The notes: generated from the sequence alone by a model not told the origin. A stretch of 64,000 nucleotides of DNA from Iodobacter ciconiae (GCF_003952345.1 NZ_CP034433.1:2480001-2544000), one strand, 5' to 3'. Positions 17,610 to 28,880 are shown, numbered from the stretch's first letter. Numbers and translations are program-made.

Positions 17610-18686
17610 TCAGGCAATCCGCTGATAGCGACTACCGGGCAGGGCGACAATGCAACCTTCAAGCTCCAAGGTCAACAGCATCGCGGATAGCCTGTCTGTC
17701 GTCAAGCCGCTACGTTGTGACAATGTTTCAATATCGACGGGATCAAAACCCATATCTTGTAAAAACGGGCTGCTTTTTGATGCCTTTTGCTTGCCTGATA
17801 CTTGCACGGAACTCGTCCAGGCAAGCTCGGATAATACATCATCAGCTGACTCAACCAGCTTGGCTCCCTGCTTGATCAGCTGATGGCAACCACGGGCCTG
17901 TGGTGAGTGAATGGAGCCGGGAATAGCAAAAACTTCCCTTCCTATATCTGCGGCCTGTTTCGCAGTTATCAAGGAGCCGCTCCCCACCGTGGCTTCCACC
18001 ACCAGGCAGCCCAGGCCCAAAGCCGCAATCATCCGGTTGCGTCGAGGAAAATGCTCTGCTTTGGGAGGACTGCCTAAGGCTAACTCGGAAAAAATAACAC
18101 CATCACAAGCAATCTGGTGTGCCAATTCACGATTACTTGCCGGATAGACCCGATCAAGACCCGTGCCTACAACGGCAATCGTTGATGCAGCCGCAGCAAG
18201 TGCACCCTGATGCGCTGCAGCATCAATCCCAGCAGCAAGGCCACTCACAACGGTAAGCCCCGCCCCGCTAAAGCATTGTGCAAATTCCCTTGCATTATCC
18301 AGCCCCTGAGGAGTGGCGCTACGGCTGCCCACAATGGCAAGTGCAGGCGCGGATAACAGATCTGCACGCCCTTTTACATACAAAAGTGCCGGCGCATCGG
18401 GCAAATCCAAAAGACTGGCCGGATAATCAGTGTCGCCAAGGCACAGAAGACGATTACCTTCTTCTGCCTGCCAGGCCAGTGTTTGCTGAACTGTTTCTTC
18501 AATATCAGCTACGGCCAGCCAGGCTTTTAAGGTGGACGGGCTCAGTACTTCAGCCAGCTCATCCGGATGGGCTGCCAGCGCCGCTTCGGGCGTTTTAAAG
18601 CGGGTCAAAAGAGCAATCTGCTTTCTTGGCCCCACTTTGACAACGGTGGTGAAGCGCAGCCAAAGCCGCACTTCATCCTCGCTCAT
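17610..18686 (-). CDS. dprA: DNA processing protein DprA
   Basis: 358-residue DprA/Smf, which loads RecA on incoming single-stranded DNA during natural transformation. The Rossmann-like core has IVGSRSATPQG, VVSGLAAGIDAAAHQGAL and FPRRNRMIAAL. A C-terminal winged-helix-like DprA domain (DIETLSQRSGLTTDRLSAML) follows. I use the ATG at 18686, which overlaps the TGA of the upstream LysM frame as TGATG and so suggests translational coupling; a TTG one codon earlier is the alternative. Because the upstream LysM gene is frameshifted, coupling may be affected. Confidence 0.95.
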   Translation of the reverse strand: MSEDEVRLWLRFTTVVKVGPRKQIALLTRFKTPEAALAAHPDELAEVLSPSTLKAWLAVADIEETVQQTLAWQAEEGNRLLCLGDTDYPASLLDLPDAPALLYVKGRADLLSAPALAIVGSRSATPQGLDNAREFAQCFSGAGLTVVSGLAAGIDAAAHQGALAAAASTIAVVGTGLDRVYPASNRELAHQIACDGVIFSELALGSPPKAEHFPRRNRMIAALGLGCLVVEATVGSGSLITAKQAADIGREVFAIPGSIHSPQARGCHQLIKQGAKLVESADDVLSELAWTSSVQVSGKQKASKSSPFLQDMGFDPVDIETLSQRSGLTTDRLSAMLLTLELEGCIVALPGSRYQRIA

Positions 18687-19745
18687 CAAGGCGCTTTCAC
18701 CTCGTCGCCCACGTTCACCGCTCGGAGGCTATCTAGCACCAAGCCATAGGAAAACATAGGGAACACGCGGTAAATAAACAAATTACCGTTTTTTTCTATC
18801 GGAGTGTAACGATTAGGCTCGTTACGATTTTCCTTACGAATCAGGCGGCCAGCCTTGTAGTTAAACAACACACTGCCCACATCAATGCCATGATCAGAAC
18901 CGCGGTTAATCACCACCGTTGTCAAAGGGCCAGCCTCGGCGACACCACCATAGGATGAAATCACACGGCCACTGACTGGTGTTTCAGGTACATGCGGCAC
19001 AAAATTCATGAAAGGTGCGTCGTTAGCGCGGATCAGACGGCTACCCACCAGAATTTCTTCTTTTGAAGAAACCAGGCTCAGTGTTGCAACATCACCGGCT
19101 ACGTCTAAGCGGGCATCACCCAGATACTCAACCTGGTGGCCAATAACCCGTTTTTTTTTCAGGATCATCCGGATCAATCAGATTTTTACCATCACGGAAA
19201 ACCTGCCAGTTATCCCCAACCTCCCCCGTCAGACCTACCGCATAAACCTTATCACCACTGGCAAAAATCACACGTTCATCCGGGCCGGCAGCAATCCGGG
19301 GAGCAGCTGCAAAGGTTTCGTTGTCAAGAACCAGAGGTTTGTCCAGAAAAGGAGCAATCGCTGATAAAGGGATGCTGGGTGTTGCACCATCAGCTAAAGA
19401 TGTCGAACGGATACGCGGCGAAACCTTACCGGAAGCCGATACAGATTCAGGCGATTTTTCGTTTTTAAGCAAGCGCAGACGCGGCTTGCCGCTACTTTTA
19501 TCCAGCAGAACCACATCTCCCGGATAAATCCAGTGTGGATTTTTGATATCTGTTTTATTAAGCTGCCAGATTTCCGGCCAGCGCCAGGGTTGTTTCAAAA
19601 AATGACCTGAAATACCCCAGAGGGTATCGCCTTTTACCACCACATAACGATCAGGCGCGTTATCCTGCATGGCAAGAGTATCTGCAACTGCAGATCCAGA
19701 TAAAAGTACGCCTACCCAAAGTAGCGATATAATTGTTTTTCGCAT
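18686..19745 (-). pseudogene. LysM peptidoglycan-binding protein, frameshifted at a poly-A run
   Basis: Two minus-strand frames make one family-length protein of about 350 residues. The first (19128-19745) has a Sec signal peptide (cleavage near SAVAD) and a LysM domain (residues about 32-80, RYVVVKGDTLWGISGHFLKQ). The second (18686-19177) continues with the conserved C-terminal domain found in LysM proteins next to dprA. The break is a run of nine A on the coding strand (19151-19159): nine gives DPEKKTGYWPPG then stop, eight would give DPEKKRVIGHQVEYLGD and read on to 18686. It may be a sequencing error, a real null allele, or a slippage-controlled switch. The gene is divergent from def. Confidence 0.8.
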
Positions 19746-19893
19746 GATGGCGATTTCTCTCCGCCGAAAAAGATGTTAGCCGAGTGCTTACATCAGTTTT
19801 TCGGAACATGTTTGTTTAATTACTGCCTATTTTACAGCTACATGCAAGAAATTTGCTTGTAGCAATCAACGCCCTTACTTGCACAGACTAACT

Positions 19894-20397
19894 ATGGCCA
19901 TTCTAAATATTTTGCACTACCCCGACGACAGGCTGTACACCGTTGCCAAGCCTGTTACTGTATTCGATGATCGCTTACAGCAGCTAGTTTGCGACATGAG
20001 TGAAACCATGTATGCAGCTCCGGGCATCGGCTTGGCTGCCACACAGGTGAACATTCACCAGCGCATTGTTGTGATCGATATCTCTGAAGAGAAAAATAGC
20101 CTAATAGCACTGATTAATCCTGAAATCACAATGATGGATGGAAAAACCATGTGGGAAGAAGGCTGCCTCTCTGTTCCGGGTATCTATGAAGAAGTGGAGC
20201 GCGCCGAACGGGTTAGTATCCGTGCCTTTGATAGCAAAGGCCAGGCCTTTGAGCTGGCAGCCGACGGTTTACTTGCCATCTGCATTCAGCATGAATTAGA
20301 TCATCTGGATGGTAAAGTTTTTGTAGAAAAACTCTCCAAGCTAAAACTGAGCCGCATCGTACAAAAACTGAAAAAAAATCAGCGCAAAACCATGTAA
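19894..20397 (+). CDS. def: Peptide deformylase
   Basis: 167-residue iron/zinc enzyme removing the formyl group from nascent N-terminal methionine. All three motifs are present: [18 protein letters not shown] with the metal-binding Cys, and QHELDHLDG with the HExxH ligands. I start at the ATG at 19894 ([14 protein letters not shown]), which gives the standard length; an upstream TTG would add five residues. It is followed by fmt after 87 bp, the usual pairing for formyl-methionine metabolism. Confidence 0.97.
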   Translation: MAILNILHYPDDRLYTVAKPVTVFDDRLQQLVCDMSETMYAAPGIGLAATQVNIHQRIVVIDISEEKNSLIALINPEITMMDGKTMWEEGCLSVPGIYEEVERAERVSIRAFDSKGQAFELAADGLLAICIQHELDHLDGKVFVEKLSKLKLSRIVQKLKKNQRKTM

Positions 20398-20411
20398 TTC
20401 ATCGCCGCTAG

Positions 20412-20455
20412 CCAGCTTGATATACGGTATTTTTACCAAAAAAATATCAAGCTGG
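20412..20455. other. Hairpin between def and fmt
   Basis: CCAGCTTGATAT at 20412-20423 and ATATCAAGCTGG at 20444-20455 form a perfect 12-bp stem with a 20-base loop. No T-tract follows. It could modulate read-through or mRNA stability between def and fmt. Confidence 0.5.
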
Positions 20456-20484
20456 TTTGCAGCCCACAGTGGCTTATACAAAAA

Positions 20485-21411
20485 ATGAAAATAATCTTTG
20501 CCGGTACGCCGGATTTTGCTGCTTGTGCTCTGCAAGCACTGATTGCGGCAGGGCATGAAATTGCTCTGGTCCTAACACAGCCTGACCGGCCTGCAGGACG
20601 CGGAATGAAGCTCACAGCATCCCCGGTCAAAGTGCTGGCAGAGCAGCATGGAATCAGCGTATATCAACCAGAAAAACTGCGCACACCAGAGCAGCAGGCC
20701 CCTCTGGCTGTAATAAATGCCGACATCATGATTGTTGCTGCGTATGGCATTATTTTGCCGCAGACAGTGCTTGATCTGCCCAAGCTGGGCTGCCTGAATA
20801 TTCATGGCTCGCTCCTGCCCCGCTGGCGCGGCGCTGCCCCTATTCATCGTGCCATTTTGGCCGGAGACACCGAGACAGGCATTACCATTATGCAAATGGA
20901 TGCGGGCCTGGATACGGGTGATATGTTGTCCATCCACCACACCGCAATCGAGGCGGGCGATACCACGGCAAGCCTGCACGACAAACTGGCAGCCCAGGGC
21001 GCAAAAGCCCTTGTTGAAGCCCTGGAAGATTTACCCGTGCTCCAGCAAAGACGCCAGATGCAGCCCGAGGCTGGTGTCACCTACGCTGACAAGCTAAAGA
21101 GAGAAGAATCACAAATTGACTGGCACAAATCAGCGATCGAGCTTGACCGGATGATCCGTGCGTTCAACCCCTTTCCTTCGGCTCAGACTCTGCTCGAAGG
21201 GCAGGCGCTGAAAATATGGCAAGCCACTGTTTGCCCGCAAAACGGCCCCCCCGGAACAGTACTTGCCGCAGATAAAGATGGGCTGCTGGTAGCCTGCGGC
21301 AAAGGATCGCTCCGTATTACCGAGCTGCAAAAAGCAGGCAGCAAGCGTGTTGCAGCCGCAGCGTTTTTAGCGGGAAACGAGATTCAACCCGGGCTTCAGC
21401 TGGGAAAATAA
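20485..21411 (+). CDS. fmt: Methionyl-tRNA formyltransferase
   Basis: 308-residue enzyme formylating initiator Met-tRNA. The N-terminal formyltransferase domain shows FAGTPDFA, the substrate loop SLLPRWRGAAPIHRAI and DAGLDTGDM. A C-terminal OB-like domain (from about residue 205, IRAFNPFPSA) completes the family length of about 310. The start ATG at 20485 is well placed. Confidence 0.97.
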   Translation: MKIIFAGTPDFAACALQALIAAGHEIALVLTQPDRPAGRGMKLTASPVKVLAEQHGISVYQPEKLRTPEQQAPLAVINADIMIVAAYGIILPQTVLDLPKLGCLNIHGSLLPRWRGAAPIHRAILAGDTETGITIMQMDAGLDTGDMLSIHHTAIEAGDTTASLHDKLAAQGAKALVEALEDLPVLQQRRQMQPEAGVTYADKLKREESQIDWHKSAIELDRMIRAFNPFPSAQTLLEGQALKIWQATVCPQNGPPGTVLAADKDGLLVACGKGSLRITELQKAGSKRVAAAAFLAGNEIQPGLQLGK

Positions 21412-21553
21412 GCTGCAGTGTGTTTTCTGCTTAAAGCCCCCTTCAAGTACCTACTTGCACTGCTGGTGCATCGGGTTAGCAGGCATAGAGATTGAATTTT
21501 TCTGAAGCACCAGCATCTGATTAACATCAGATCTGTTTTTACTGGGTAGGAAA

Positions 21554-22399
21554 ATGAATAACTGGCTAAAAACGAGCATTCTTATGGCGGGCATTATTGC
21601 CCTCTTTGCCATGATAGGCGCAATGCTTGGCGGCATGAGCGGTATGCTGCTGGCGCTGCTTTTGGGTGGCGGGATGAATATCTGGGCCTACTGGAACTCC
21701 GACAAGATGGTGTTGCGCATGTACAACGCTCACCCTGTTGATGCCCACAGCGCCCCCGAACTTTACGCAATGGTGGAAGAGTTATCCAGAAATGCCGGTC
21801 TGCCCATGCCCAAAGTGTATGTGATCGACGAAGAGCAGCCCAATGCCTTTGCCACAGGCCGTAACCCGGAGAACGCTGCCGTTGCCGCCACCACCGGTAT
21901 TATGCGTGTACTCTCTTACCGTGAATTACGCGGAGTAATGGCCCATGAGCTGGCCCATGTTCAGCACCGGGATATTTTAATTTCGACCATCTCGGCAACG
22001 ATGGCGGGGGCAATTTCTGCACTGGCCAACTTTGCCATGCTTTTTGGGGGGCGTAATGAAAATGGCCGCTCAATGAACCCGATTGTAAGCATTGTTTTAG
22101 CAATTTTGGCACCAATTGCGGCATCACTAATTCAAATGGCTATTTCCCGTGCCCGGGAATATGAAGCAGATGCAGGTGGTGCGCGTATTTCGGGCGACCC
22201 GCTGGCATTAGCAGATGCCTTACAAAAAATCGAGTCTTATGCACGCGGCATTCCCATGCAAGCTGCGGACGCCCACCCGGAAACCGCGCAAATGATGATT
22301 ATCAACCCGCTTACTGGCGGAGGATTATCAAATTTATTTCGCACTCACCCGCAAACAGCCGAGCGTGTCGCAAGATTGCACGCTATTGCACGCAGTTAA
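21554..22399 (+). CDS. htpX: Membrane zinc metalloprotease HtpX
   Basis: 281-residue inner-membrane quality-control protease (M48). Two transmembrane segments lie at residues about 8-48 and the zinc motif HELAHVQH is around residues 131-138. Further hydrophobic segments (about 150-165 and 175-195) precede a conserved REYEAD with the third zinc ligand Glu. A good AGGA precedes the ATG. Expression in relatives responds to envelope or heat stress; no specific signal was recognised here. Confidence 0.95.
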   Translation: MNNWLKTSILMAGIIALFAMIGAMLGGMSGMLLALLLGGGMNIWAYWNSDKMVLRMYNAHPVDAHSAPELYAMVEELSRNAGLPMPKVYVIDEEQPNAFATGRNPENAAVAATTGIMRVLSYRELRGVMAHELAHVQHRDILISTISATMAGAISALANFAMLFGGRNENGRSMNPIVSIVLAILAPIAASLIQMAISRAREYEADAGGARISGDPLALADALQKIESYARGIPMQAADAHPETAQMMIINPLTGGGLSNLFRTHPQTAERVARLHAIARS

Positions 22400-22513
22400 T
22401 TGCATTAAACCGCACAGACTCAACGGTTAATAAATTCAGGCAGACGGTAAGCCTTGCTGCCTTGTAGAATTCCGGTTTTGAGCTGGCGGCCATTTCACCA
22501 GAAAGAGAACATT

Positions 22514-23788
22514 TTGCTTGCTACCCAAAAATTTGCCAGCCGTATTGTGGCCTGTGTCCTTGCCGGTCAAAACCTGACTGAAGCCTTAAATAAAGTCTGG
22601 CGGGAAGATCCCAGCCTGCTGCCACGCCAGAAAGGTGCTATCCAGGATGTAAGCTATGGCACTTTACGCCAGCTTGGCTTAATCGAAAGCATCCTGAAAC
22701 AGCTCCTGCAAAAGCCATTGCATGAACCGGAGCTTAAAGCATTATTGCTGGTTGCCGTTTATCAGCTGCAATTTAGCCGCTCTGCCCCGCACGCCATTGT
22801 GGATCATGCCGTTAAAGTGGCAATGCAAACAGGCGCAGGCCACGGCAAGGGGCTGGTTAATGGTGTATTGCGTAATTTTCTGCGCCAGAAAGATGATCTT
22901 TTCAAAATGTCGCAAAACAGTGAATACGGCCAATACTCGCATCCTGCCTGGTGGATTTCGGCGATGCGCAAAACCTACCCCAGACAATGGCGTAATATTT
23001 TGCTGGCCAATAACCAGCATCCGCCAATGACTCTCCGGGTTAATCTGAACAAAACCAGTTGCGATGCCTACATCGCCCTGCTGGCTCTTGATGAAATCGC
23101 AGCCAGCTCAAGCGATGGCTTATCCATTCAGCTGCTGCATCCTGTAGGTGTTGATCGTTTGCCACACTTTTTTGATGGCTGGGTATCAGTACAGGATCTG
23201 GGCGCGCAATATGCAGCAAGGATTTTAGATGTGGCCGACGGCCAGCGTGTACTGGATTCCTGCGCGGCTCCCGGTGGAAAAAGCGGCCATATTTTGGAGC
23301 TGGCAAATGTCAGTTTAACGGCAATCGATAACGATGCCGCCCGCCTTCGCCGTGTACAAGAAAACATAGACCGGCTGGGCCAGACCGCCACCTTACAGCT
23401 AGGCGACGCCAGCCAGCCGGACTCTTGGTGGGATGGGCAGCAATTTGACCGTGTCCTTGCCGATGTGCCTTGCTCGGCCACCGGAGTAGTGCGCCGCCAC
23501 CCCGATATCAAATGGCTGCGCCGCCCTGAAGATTTTGCCGGCTTTGCACGCCAGCAGGCTCAAATGCTTGATGCGCTCTGGCCACTCGTAGCGCCGGGCG
23601 GCAAACTCCTGTACGCTACCTGCTCTGTTTTTGCGGCGGAAAATACCGAGGCAGCAAACGCATTTGTCGCTCGCCATGCCAACGCAGAACGATTGCCTTT
23701 ACCCGATTTTATTCCCGCAGATGGTCAACTACTGCCAACACCGGAACATGATGGCTTTTTCTACGCCCTTTTTGCCAAAACGGCATAA
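22514..23788 (+). CDS. rsmB: 16S rRNA (cytosine-967-C5)-methyltransferase
   Basis: 424-residue RsmB. The N-terminal NusB-like helical domain (residues about 5-130) is followed by the SAM-dependent methyltransferase with DSCAAPGGKSGHILEL, the catalytic DVPCSATGVVRRHPD and YATCSVFAAENTEA. I start at the TTG at 22514 (preceded by AAGAGA, about six bases), which matches the E. coli length of 429; the open frame extends to an ATG at 22454 without family resemblance in the extra 20 residues. Confidence 0.93.
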   Translation: MLATQKFASRIVACVLAGQNLTEALNKVWREDPSLLPRQKGAIQDVSYGTLRQLGLIESILKQLLQKPLHEPELKALLLVAVYQLQFSRSAPHAIVDHAVKVAMQTGAGHGKGLVNGVLRNFLRQKDDLFKMSQNSEYGQYSHPAWWISAMRKTYPRQWRNILLANNQHPPMTLRVNLNKTSCDAYIALLALDEIAASSSDGLSIQLLHPVGVDRLPHFFDGWVSVQDLGAQYAARILDVADGQRVLDSCAAPGGKSGHILELANVSLTAIDNDAARLRRVQENIDRLGQTATLQLGDASQPDSWWDGQQFDRVLADVPCSATGVVRRHPDIKWLRRPEDFAGFARQQAQMLDALWPLVAPGGKLLYATCSVFAAENTEAANAFVARHANAERLPLPDFIPADGQLLPTPEHDGFFYALFAKTA

Positions 23789-23812
23789 TCGCCGCAAATT
23801 GCGGATATCTTC

Positions 23813-24451
23813 ATGCTAAGACCCGGCATGACGCCCTGCCGTGCACAAAGCCAGCCTCGTCTTTTCAAGCTGGCTTTGTTTTGCATAAGCTGCCTGCTCT
23901 GCGCGTGGGTCTGGGCTGATGCTGGAGACATCAAAGTACAAAAAGCAGAAGCGAGCTTTGCTGATAACCGGATTGAAATTGCCGCCCGGTTCGATATCTC
24001 GCTTTCTAATGATTTACAAGAAGCACTCAAAAACGGACTGTCACTGGCCTTTGTCTACGAATTCCAGCTGACCCGCCCCCGGATGTACTCATGGTATCGC
24101 CAGATCTCCGACGGCTTTGGCCCCAATGCAATGCTAAGCTACCAGCTATCCTATCATTCGCTATCAAGGCAATACCGCCTGCACATTGGCAGCTTTTACC
24201 GCAACTTTAGCAATGTGAATGACGCACTGGCAGCACTAGGTATTGTGAGAAACTGGGGAATACTGAGCGACAGCAATATCGCCCGCGACCGCAATCCTGA
24301 TTTTGCAGGCAAAGTACGTTTAAAACTTGATCGCTCACGCCTGCCAAAAACCTATCAGCTCACCGCCTTTGGTCACGAAGAGTGGCAATTAGAATCACCC
24401 TGGGTTGATCTGGTCAAGGTACGCACCGAAGACGCCGTCAGTAATGAGTAA
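23813..24451 (+). CDS. DUF4390 domain protein
   Basis: 212-residue protein with an N-terminal hydrophobic export segment (residues about 17-36, ending AWVWADAG). The mature part fits DUF4390, a family of unknown function that usually precedes ntrY in betaproteobacteria. It may be periplasmic or outer-membrane-facing. The stop overlaps ntrY by eight bases (ATGAGTAA), which indicates an operon. The start is at 23813, with an alternative Met at codon 6. Confidence 0.85.
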   Translation: MLRPGMTPCRAQSQPRLFKLALFCISCLLCAWVWADAGDIKVQKAEASFADNRIEIAARFDISLSNDLQEALKNGLSLAFVYEFQLTRPRMYSWYRQISDGFGPNAMLSYQLSYHSLSRQYRLHIGSFYRNFSNVNDALAALGIVRNWGILSDSNIARDRNPDFAGKVRLKLDRSRLPKTYQLTAFGHEEWQLESPWVDLVKVRTEDAVSNE

Positions 24452-26582
24452 ACCTAAGCTGCTGCTACTCGCCTCACTGGGCGCTATTCTGATTTTTTTA
24501 CTAGCAACTGCCAGTGGCAATACCTCGGCCTTTGCCGAGTATTACGGCTTACTGCTGATCCTTAATTTATTGCTGCTCGGCGGCCTGCTGGTTTTAGTCA
24601 GTATTCGCTTAGTCAGCCTCGTTAAAAAAGTCCAGGCCAAAGTCTTTGGCTCACGGCTCACCCTCAGAATGGTATTGATGTTTGCCCTTGTTGCCGTCCT
24701 GCCCGGCACGCTGGTTTACACCCTATCGGTGCAGTTTTTAAACCGCAGCATTGAAAACTGGTTTGACGTTCGTGTCGATCACGCTTTGGATCGCGGTCTT
24801 AATCTGGGGCATAACGCTATTGATTATCAGCTGAGTGATCTAACCAGAAAAGCGAACGTTATTGCACTTGATATCAGCGAAGACAACAGCTCGGGCATGC
24901 TGCTCAGGCTGGGGCGGCTACGCGAGCAAACCGGTGTGCAAGAATTATCACTTTTTAATGAATCAGGCCAGACAATAGCCCATCTTGGTGGCGAAAACGC
25001 CAGCCTTTTCCCTATCCAGCCAGACCGCACCCAGCTCCGCCAGGCCATGCGTGCCCCGTTTAAAATCATCGAGCCGCTTAATGATCAGGGGCTCACCATG
25101 CGTGTACTCGTGCCAGTGCGCGCCAGCAGCTTTGGTGAAAAAACACGCCTGTTACAATTGGTCCAACCCGTCCCCAGACAACTGGCCGCCGATGCGGAGC
25201 TAGTTGAAAAAGTACGCAACGATTACAAACAATTATCGCAATCAAGGCGGGGGCTCAAGCTTATTTACAGCCTTACGCTCACGCTGGCCCTGTTGATGGC
25301 TCTGCTGGGTGCGCTGGCCCTGGCAATTTACCTGTCAGATCGTTTAGCAGCCCCTCTCTCGGTGCTTGCAGAAGGTACCCGTGCAGTTGCTGCAGGCGAT
25401 TACTCACAAATGCAGCCCGTGATCAGCAGAGACGAGCTGGGGATACTCACGCATTCGTTTAATCGCATGACAAGGCAGCTCTCGGAGGCACGCAGCACGC
25501 TGGAGATGCATCAGGCTGAACAAGCAGCAGGGCGTGCGCACCTGGGAGCCATTTTGGGTTCTCTCTCCGCAGGCGTATTATCTTTTGATAATGCATGGCA
25601 TCTGCGCTCATCCAACCAGAGTGCCTTAAGAATACTGGGAATAGACCCGGAAAGAATTGGCCCGGAGCCCCTTACTAACTGGCATTTATTCTATCCGGCA
25701 CTGACACCTTTTTGTGCTCAGATCGCAGATAGATTACTATCTGAGCAAGACCGTTGGCAGCATCAGTTAGAACTTGCCAACACTAAGCGCGTTTTGCACA
25801 TCCGGGGTACACATTTACTGGATCCGCAAGATGGCAGCCACACCGGTTTTGTGGTGGTATTTGATGATGTCACCGATTTACTATCAGCCCAGCGCGATGC
25901 CGCATGGGGCGAGGTGGCAAGGCGTTTGGCTCATGAGATTAAAAATCCGCTCACTCCGATACAATTAGCGGCAGAGCGGATGGAGCATAAACTGGCTGAC
26001 AAGCTGGACCCGGCCAGTGCCGAGCTACTTGCAAAAAACACACAGACCATCGTGCGTCAGGTAGGTGCATTAAAAGATATGGTTGACGCGTTCAGAGATT
26101 ATGCGCGCCAGCCTAGCGGCAAGAAAAAACCGCTGGATTTACAGCAGTTACTCACTGAAATTTTAGTGCTGTATGAAGCCTCTCCACTGATTTTAAATCA
26201 GGTCAGTGAAGCGCCTTTAATCGTGCTTGGCGATGCCACTCAGCTGCGCCAGGTGATCCATAACCTCTTGCAAAATGCTCAGGATGCCATCACAGGGTCA
26301 GAAAATTCCGAAAGTCCCAAGCGAATTTACCTTAAGATGGAAAAAAACGAACGTTTTGCAAGCCTAACCGTTACAGACAGTGGCAGTGGATTTCCAAATG
26401 AACTTTTGCCTCGTATTTTTGAGCCTTATGTCACCACCAAAATCAAAGGGACAGGCTTAGGTTTAGCGATCGTAAAAAAAATAATCGAAGAACATCAGGG
26501 CCGAATACAGGCCGGCAACAGGGATGAAGGTGGCGCTTGGGTAAGAATCGAGCTGCCCCTCGCGGAGGAAGCAATTGGCTAG
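24444..26582 (+). CDS. ntrY: Sensor histidine kinase NtrY
   Basis: 712-residue membrane histidine kinase. Transmembrane segments near residues 7-27, 32-55 and 75-97 and another near 270-295 flank a periplasmic region. HAMP (about 295-350), PAS (about 365-475), HisKA with [20 protein letters not shown] (phosphoacceptor His) and HATPase_c ([26 protein letters not shown]) follow. I start at the ATG at 24444, overlapping the DUF4390 stop. It forms a two-component system with ntrX, whose TTG start overlaps its 3' end by eight bases. Confidence 0.95.
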   Translation: MSKPKLLLLASLGAILIFLLATASGNTSAFAEYYGLLLILNLLLLGGLLVLVSIRLVSLVKKVQAKVFGSRLTLRMVLMFALVAVLPGTLVYTLSVQFLNRSIENWFDVRVDHALDRGLNLGHNAIDYQLSDLTRKANVIALDISEDNSSGMLLRLGRLREQTGVQELSLFNESGQTIAHLGGENASLFPIQPDRTQLRQAMRAPFKIIEPLNDQGLTMRVLVPVRASSFGEKTRLLQLVQPVPRQLAADAELVEKVRNDYKQLSQSRRGLKLIYSLTLTLALLMALLGALALAIYLSDRLAAPLSVLAEGTRAVAAGDYSQMQPVISRDELGILTHSFNRMTRQLSEARSTLEMHQAEQAAGRAHLGAILGSLSAGVLSFDNAWHLRSSNQSALRILGIDPERIGPEPLTNWHLFYPALTPFCAQIADRLLSEQDRWQHQLELANTKRVLHIRGTHLLDPQDGSHTGFVVVFDDVTDLLSAQRDAAWGEVARRLAHEIKNPLTPIQLAAERMEHKLADKLDPASAELLAKNTQTIVRQVGALKDMVDAFRDYARQPSGKKKPLDLQQLLTEILVLYEASPLILNQVSEAPLIVLGDATQLRQVIHNLLQNAQDAITGSENSESPKRIYLKMEKNERFASLTVTDSGSGFPNELLPRIFEPYVTTKIKGTGLGLAIVKKIIEEHQGRIQAGNRDEGGAWVRIELPLAEEAIG

Positions 26583-27876
26583 TCAGGATATTTTGATCGT
26601 CGACGATGAAGTCGGCATTCGCGAATTATTATCGGAAATTCTGCAAGATGAAGGCTATGGCATTGTGCTAGCCGAAAATGCGGAAACCGCCCGTAAAATC
26701 AGAAATCAAACCCAGCCACGTCTGGTGCTGCTTGATATCTGGATGCCGGACACCGATGGGATTACTCTGCTCAAAGAATGGTCGCGTAATGGTCAGCTCA
26801 CCATGCCTGTGGTGATGATGTCCGGCCATGCCACCATTGATACCGCAGTGGAAGCCACTCGTATTGGTGCGCTTGATTTTCTTGAAAAGCCCATTGGTTT
26901 GCAAAAACTCCTGGCGACAGTAAAACGCGCCCTGTCGCTGCCAAGCGAAACGCTTGTACGTGCACCCACGCTGGAGCGCCTGGGGGCGGGTATTGCCATT
27001 CAGGAGCTGCAGTCCACTTTAAGTCCCTTACGGGGTAAACCTGGCCCGGTCTTACTGCTGGGACTGCCGGGAGTGGGGTTTGAGCACTGTGCACGCTTTT
27101 TAAATATGCCCAATGCGCCCTTTGTTTCACCACCGTCAAATGAAGATCTGGCTCAGGCACCGCAAGAGCTGCTCAATAAAGCCACCGGTGGTATTTTATT
27201 TCTGCGCGACTTAGCCTGGCTGGACCGCCGCGCTCAGCTTGGACTGAAAAGCGTTCTGCCCAAGCTGGAAAAACAGCGTGTACGCCTGGTTTGTGCATCC
27301 AGCAAACCATTGAGTGTTTTGGCAGGCCAGCTGGAACCCGAGCTTTTAAATTATATTTCCCAGCTCAGTATTGCGATTCCTTCATTGGCAGAGCACCGCG
27401 AAGATATTCCGCAGCTGGCTGAAAAACTCCTCGCCGATGCAATCAGCATGCATAAACTCGGCCCCCGCTACTTCAGCCCGCTGGCTCTGCAGCTTTTATC
27501 GCGGCAGATATGGGCCGGTAATCTGGACGAGCTGGCCAATGTTGTGAAAAGCGTTGCAATTACCAGCCGTGACGGAGAAATCGACAGTGCACCACTGGCG
27601 CGTCTTTTATCCCAATTTGCCCCCAATGGCAGTATCAGCACCGAAAGCCACAACCAGCATCTGTCCGGCCTGCCCAATATTGATCTAAGCCTGCCTCTGC
27701 GTGAAGCTCGCGATCAATTTGAAAAACTCTATATCGAACGGCAGATTGATCTGTCTAACGGCAATATGAGCCGTGTGGCAGAAAAAGTTGGTCTGGAGCG
27801 CACCCACCTTTACCGCAAACTCAAACAACTGGGTATCGCTGTACCTAAAAAGCAGCGAAGTACCGAGGAAGAGTAA
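26575..27876 (+). CDS. ntrX: Response regulator NtrX with degenerate AAA+ domain
   Basis: 433-residue partner of NtrY. The receiver domain (1-120) is intact: Asp10/Asp11, phosphoacceptor Asp54 in [11 protein letters not shown], and Lys104-Pro105. The central region aligns with the sigma-54 AAA+ domain but has lost key residues: the Walker A counterpart GLPGVGFE (163-170) has Phe169 instead of Lys, the Walker B counterpart GGILFLRDL has Arg-Asp for Asp-Glu, and the GAFTGA loop is deleted. A Fis-type helix-turn-helix ends the protein ([20 protein letters not shown]). It should bind DNA but probably cannot activate sigma-54 holoenzyme. The TTG start at 26575 has GGAGG six bases upstream. Confidence 0.92.
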   Translation: MASQDILIVDDEVGIRELLSEILQDEGYGIVLAENAETARKIRNQTQPRLVLLDIWMPDTDGITLLKEWSRNGQLTMPVVMMSGHATIDTAVEATRIGALDFLEKPIGLQKLLATVKRALSLPSETLVRAPTLERLGAGIAIQELQSTLSPLRGKPGPVLLLGLPGVGFEHCARFLNMPNAPFVSPPSNEDLAQAPQELLNKATGGILFLRDLAWLDRRAQLGLKSVLPKLEKQRVRLVCASSKPLSVLAGQLEPELLNYISQLSIAIPSLAEHREDIPQLAEKLLADAISMHKLGPRYFSPLALQLLSRQIWAGNLDELANVVKSVAITSRDGEIDSAPLARLLSQFAPNGSISTESHNQHLSGLPNIDLSLPLREARDQFEKLYIERQIDLSNGNMSRVAEKVGLERTHLYRKLKQLGIAVPKKQRSTEEE

Positions 27877-28880
27877 TGCAGGTAAGACCCAGAGCCCTTC
27901 CTGGCGATCTTGATCGCCTGATTGCCAGCGCTGATGAGATCCTTGCCACGCAGGCTAGTGAAAGCCTGCAGCTGGCAAGGCATGCGCTATTACAGTCGCA
28001 GGCAAGCGGCTATCGCAACGGGGAAACGCGGGCGGGCCTTGTGCTGGGGAAAGCACAGCTCAGGCTTGGCAAGCCGCAAGATGCACTTGCTACTTTCCGG
28101 CAAGCTTTAGGGCTAACCCAGGATTATTCACTCGAAAAAGCATTACTGTTTGAACAGATCGGGCGCAGCTATTTTGATCTTGGTGAAACAACGCAGGCCG
28201 CCTGCATCTGGGAAGAGTGCGCAGAACTTGCCAGCAAGAACAACAGCTTCACCCTGTTTATTCAGGCGCAGATCGGGCTGGGGCAGGTTCATTTTGGCTT
28301 TGAAGAATATACCGAAGCTCTGCAGTGCCACTACAAAGCATTTGATTTTTTGTACACCAGTAATGATCCGGTATTGCGCTGCCAGGTGTATATCAATATC
28401 GCCATTGATCTTTACAGTCTGGAGCGCCTAAATGAAGCAAAAACCATGCTGCAAAGAGCAAGAGACATCTCGCTGACAATTCGTCATTTAGAGCACGAAG
28501 CAGAGATTTATCGAATTAGTGGCTTACTGTATTTGAAGCAGGGCGATTTGAAAAATGCCAGGGCTCAGCTCAATAGTGCTTTAAAAATTTGCCTGTTGCA
28601 GGATAGTCCATGGCATAAAGCCAGCAGCTTACTAGGGTTAGGCCAATGCGATATGGCTGAGCAACTCTGGGAGAGCGCACGCGTTCAGCTCAATACAGCC
28701 TTAACTCTGGCTACCGGCTTACAAAACCCGCATTTATTCTGCCATATTCACCACGCCTTGCATCTTAGCTATATAAACTCTGAAAAAGACGTAGCAACGG
28801 CACACCATCTAGCCTACACCCTGCATAAAAACACACTGCAACGCCCCCAGCCCAGCCGCACAGATAAAGCGGCACTTTAA
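27876..28880 (+). CDS. Tetratricopeptide-repeat protein
   Basis: 334-residue soluble helical protein with about six TPR-like units between residues 50 and 290 (for example LGKPQDALATFRQAL, LGETTQAACIWEECAEL, QGDLKNARAQLNSALKI). No signal peptide and no enzymatic domain were seen. Its ATG overlaps the ntrX stop as TAATG, so it is co-translated with the NtrYX system and may scaffold or tune that pathway; that link is inferred from position only. Confidence 0.85.
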   Translation: MQVRPRALPGDLDRLIASADEILATQASESLQLARHALLQSQASGYRNGETRAGLVLGKAQLRLGKPQDALATFRQALGLTQDYSLEKALLFEQIGRSYFDLGETTQAACIWEECAELASKNNSFTLFIQAQIGLGQVHFGFEEYTEALQCHYKAFDFLYTSNDPVLRCQVYINIAIDLYSLERLNEAKTMLQRARDISLTIRHLEHEAEIYRISGLLYLKQGDLKNARAQLNSALKICLLQDSPWHKASSLLGLGQCDMAEQLWESARVQLNTALTLATGLQNPHLFCHIHHALHLSYINSEKDVATAHHLAYTLHKNTLQRPQPSRTDKAAL

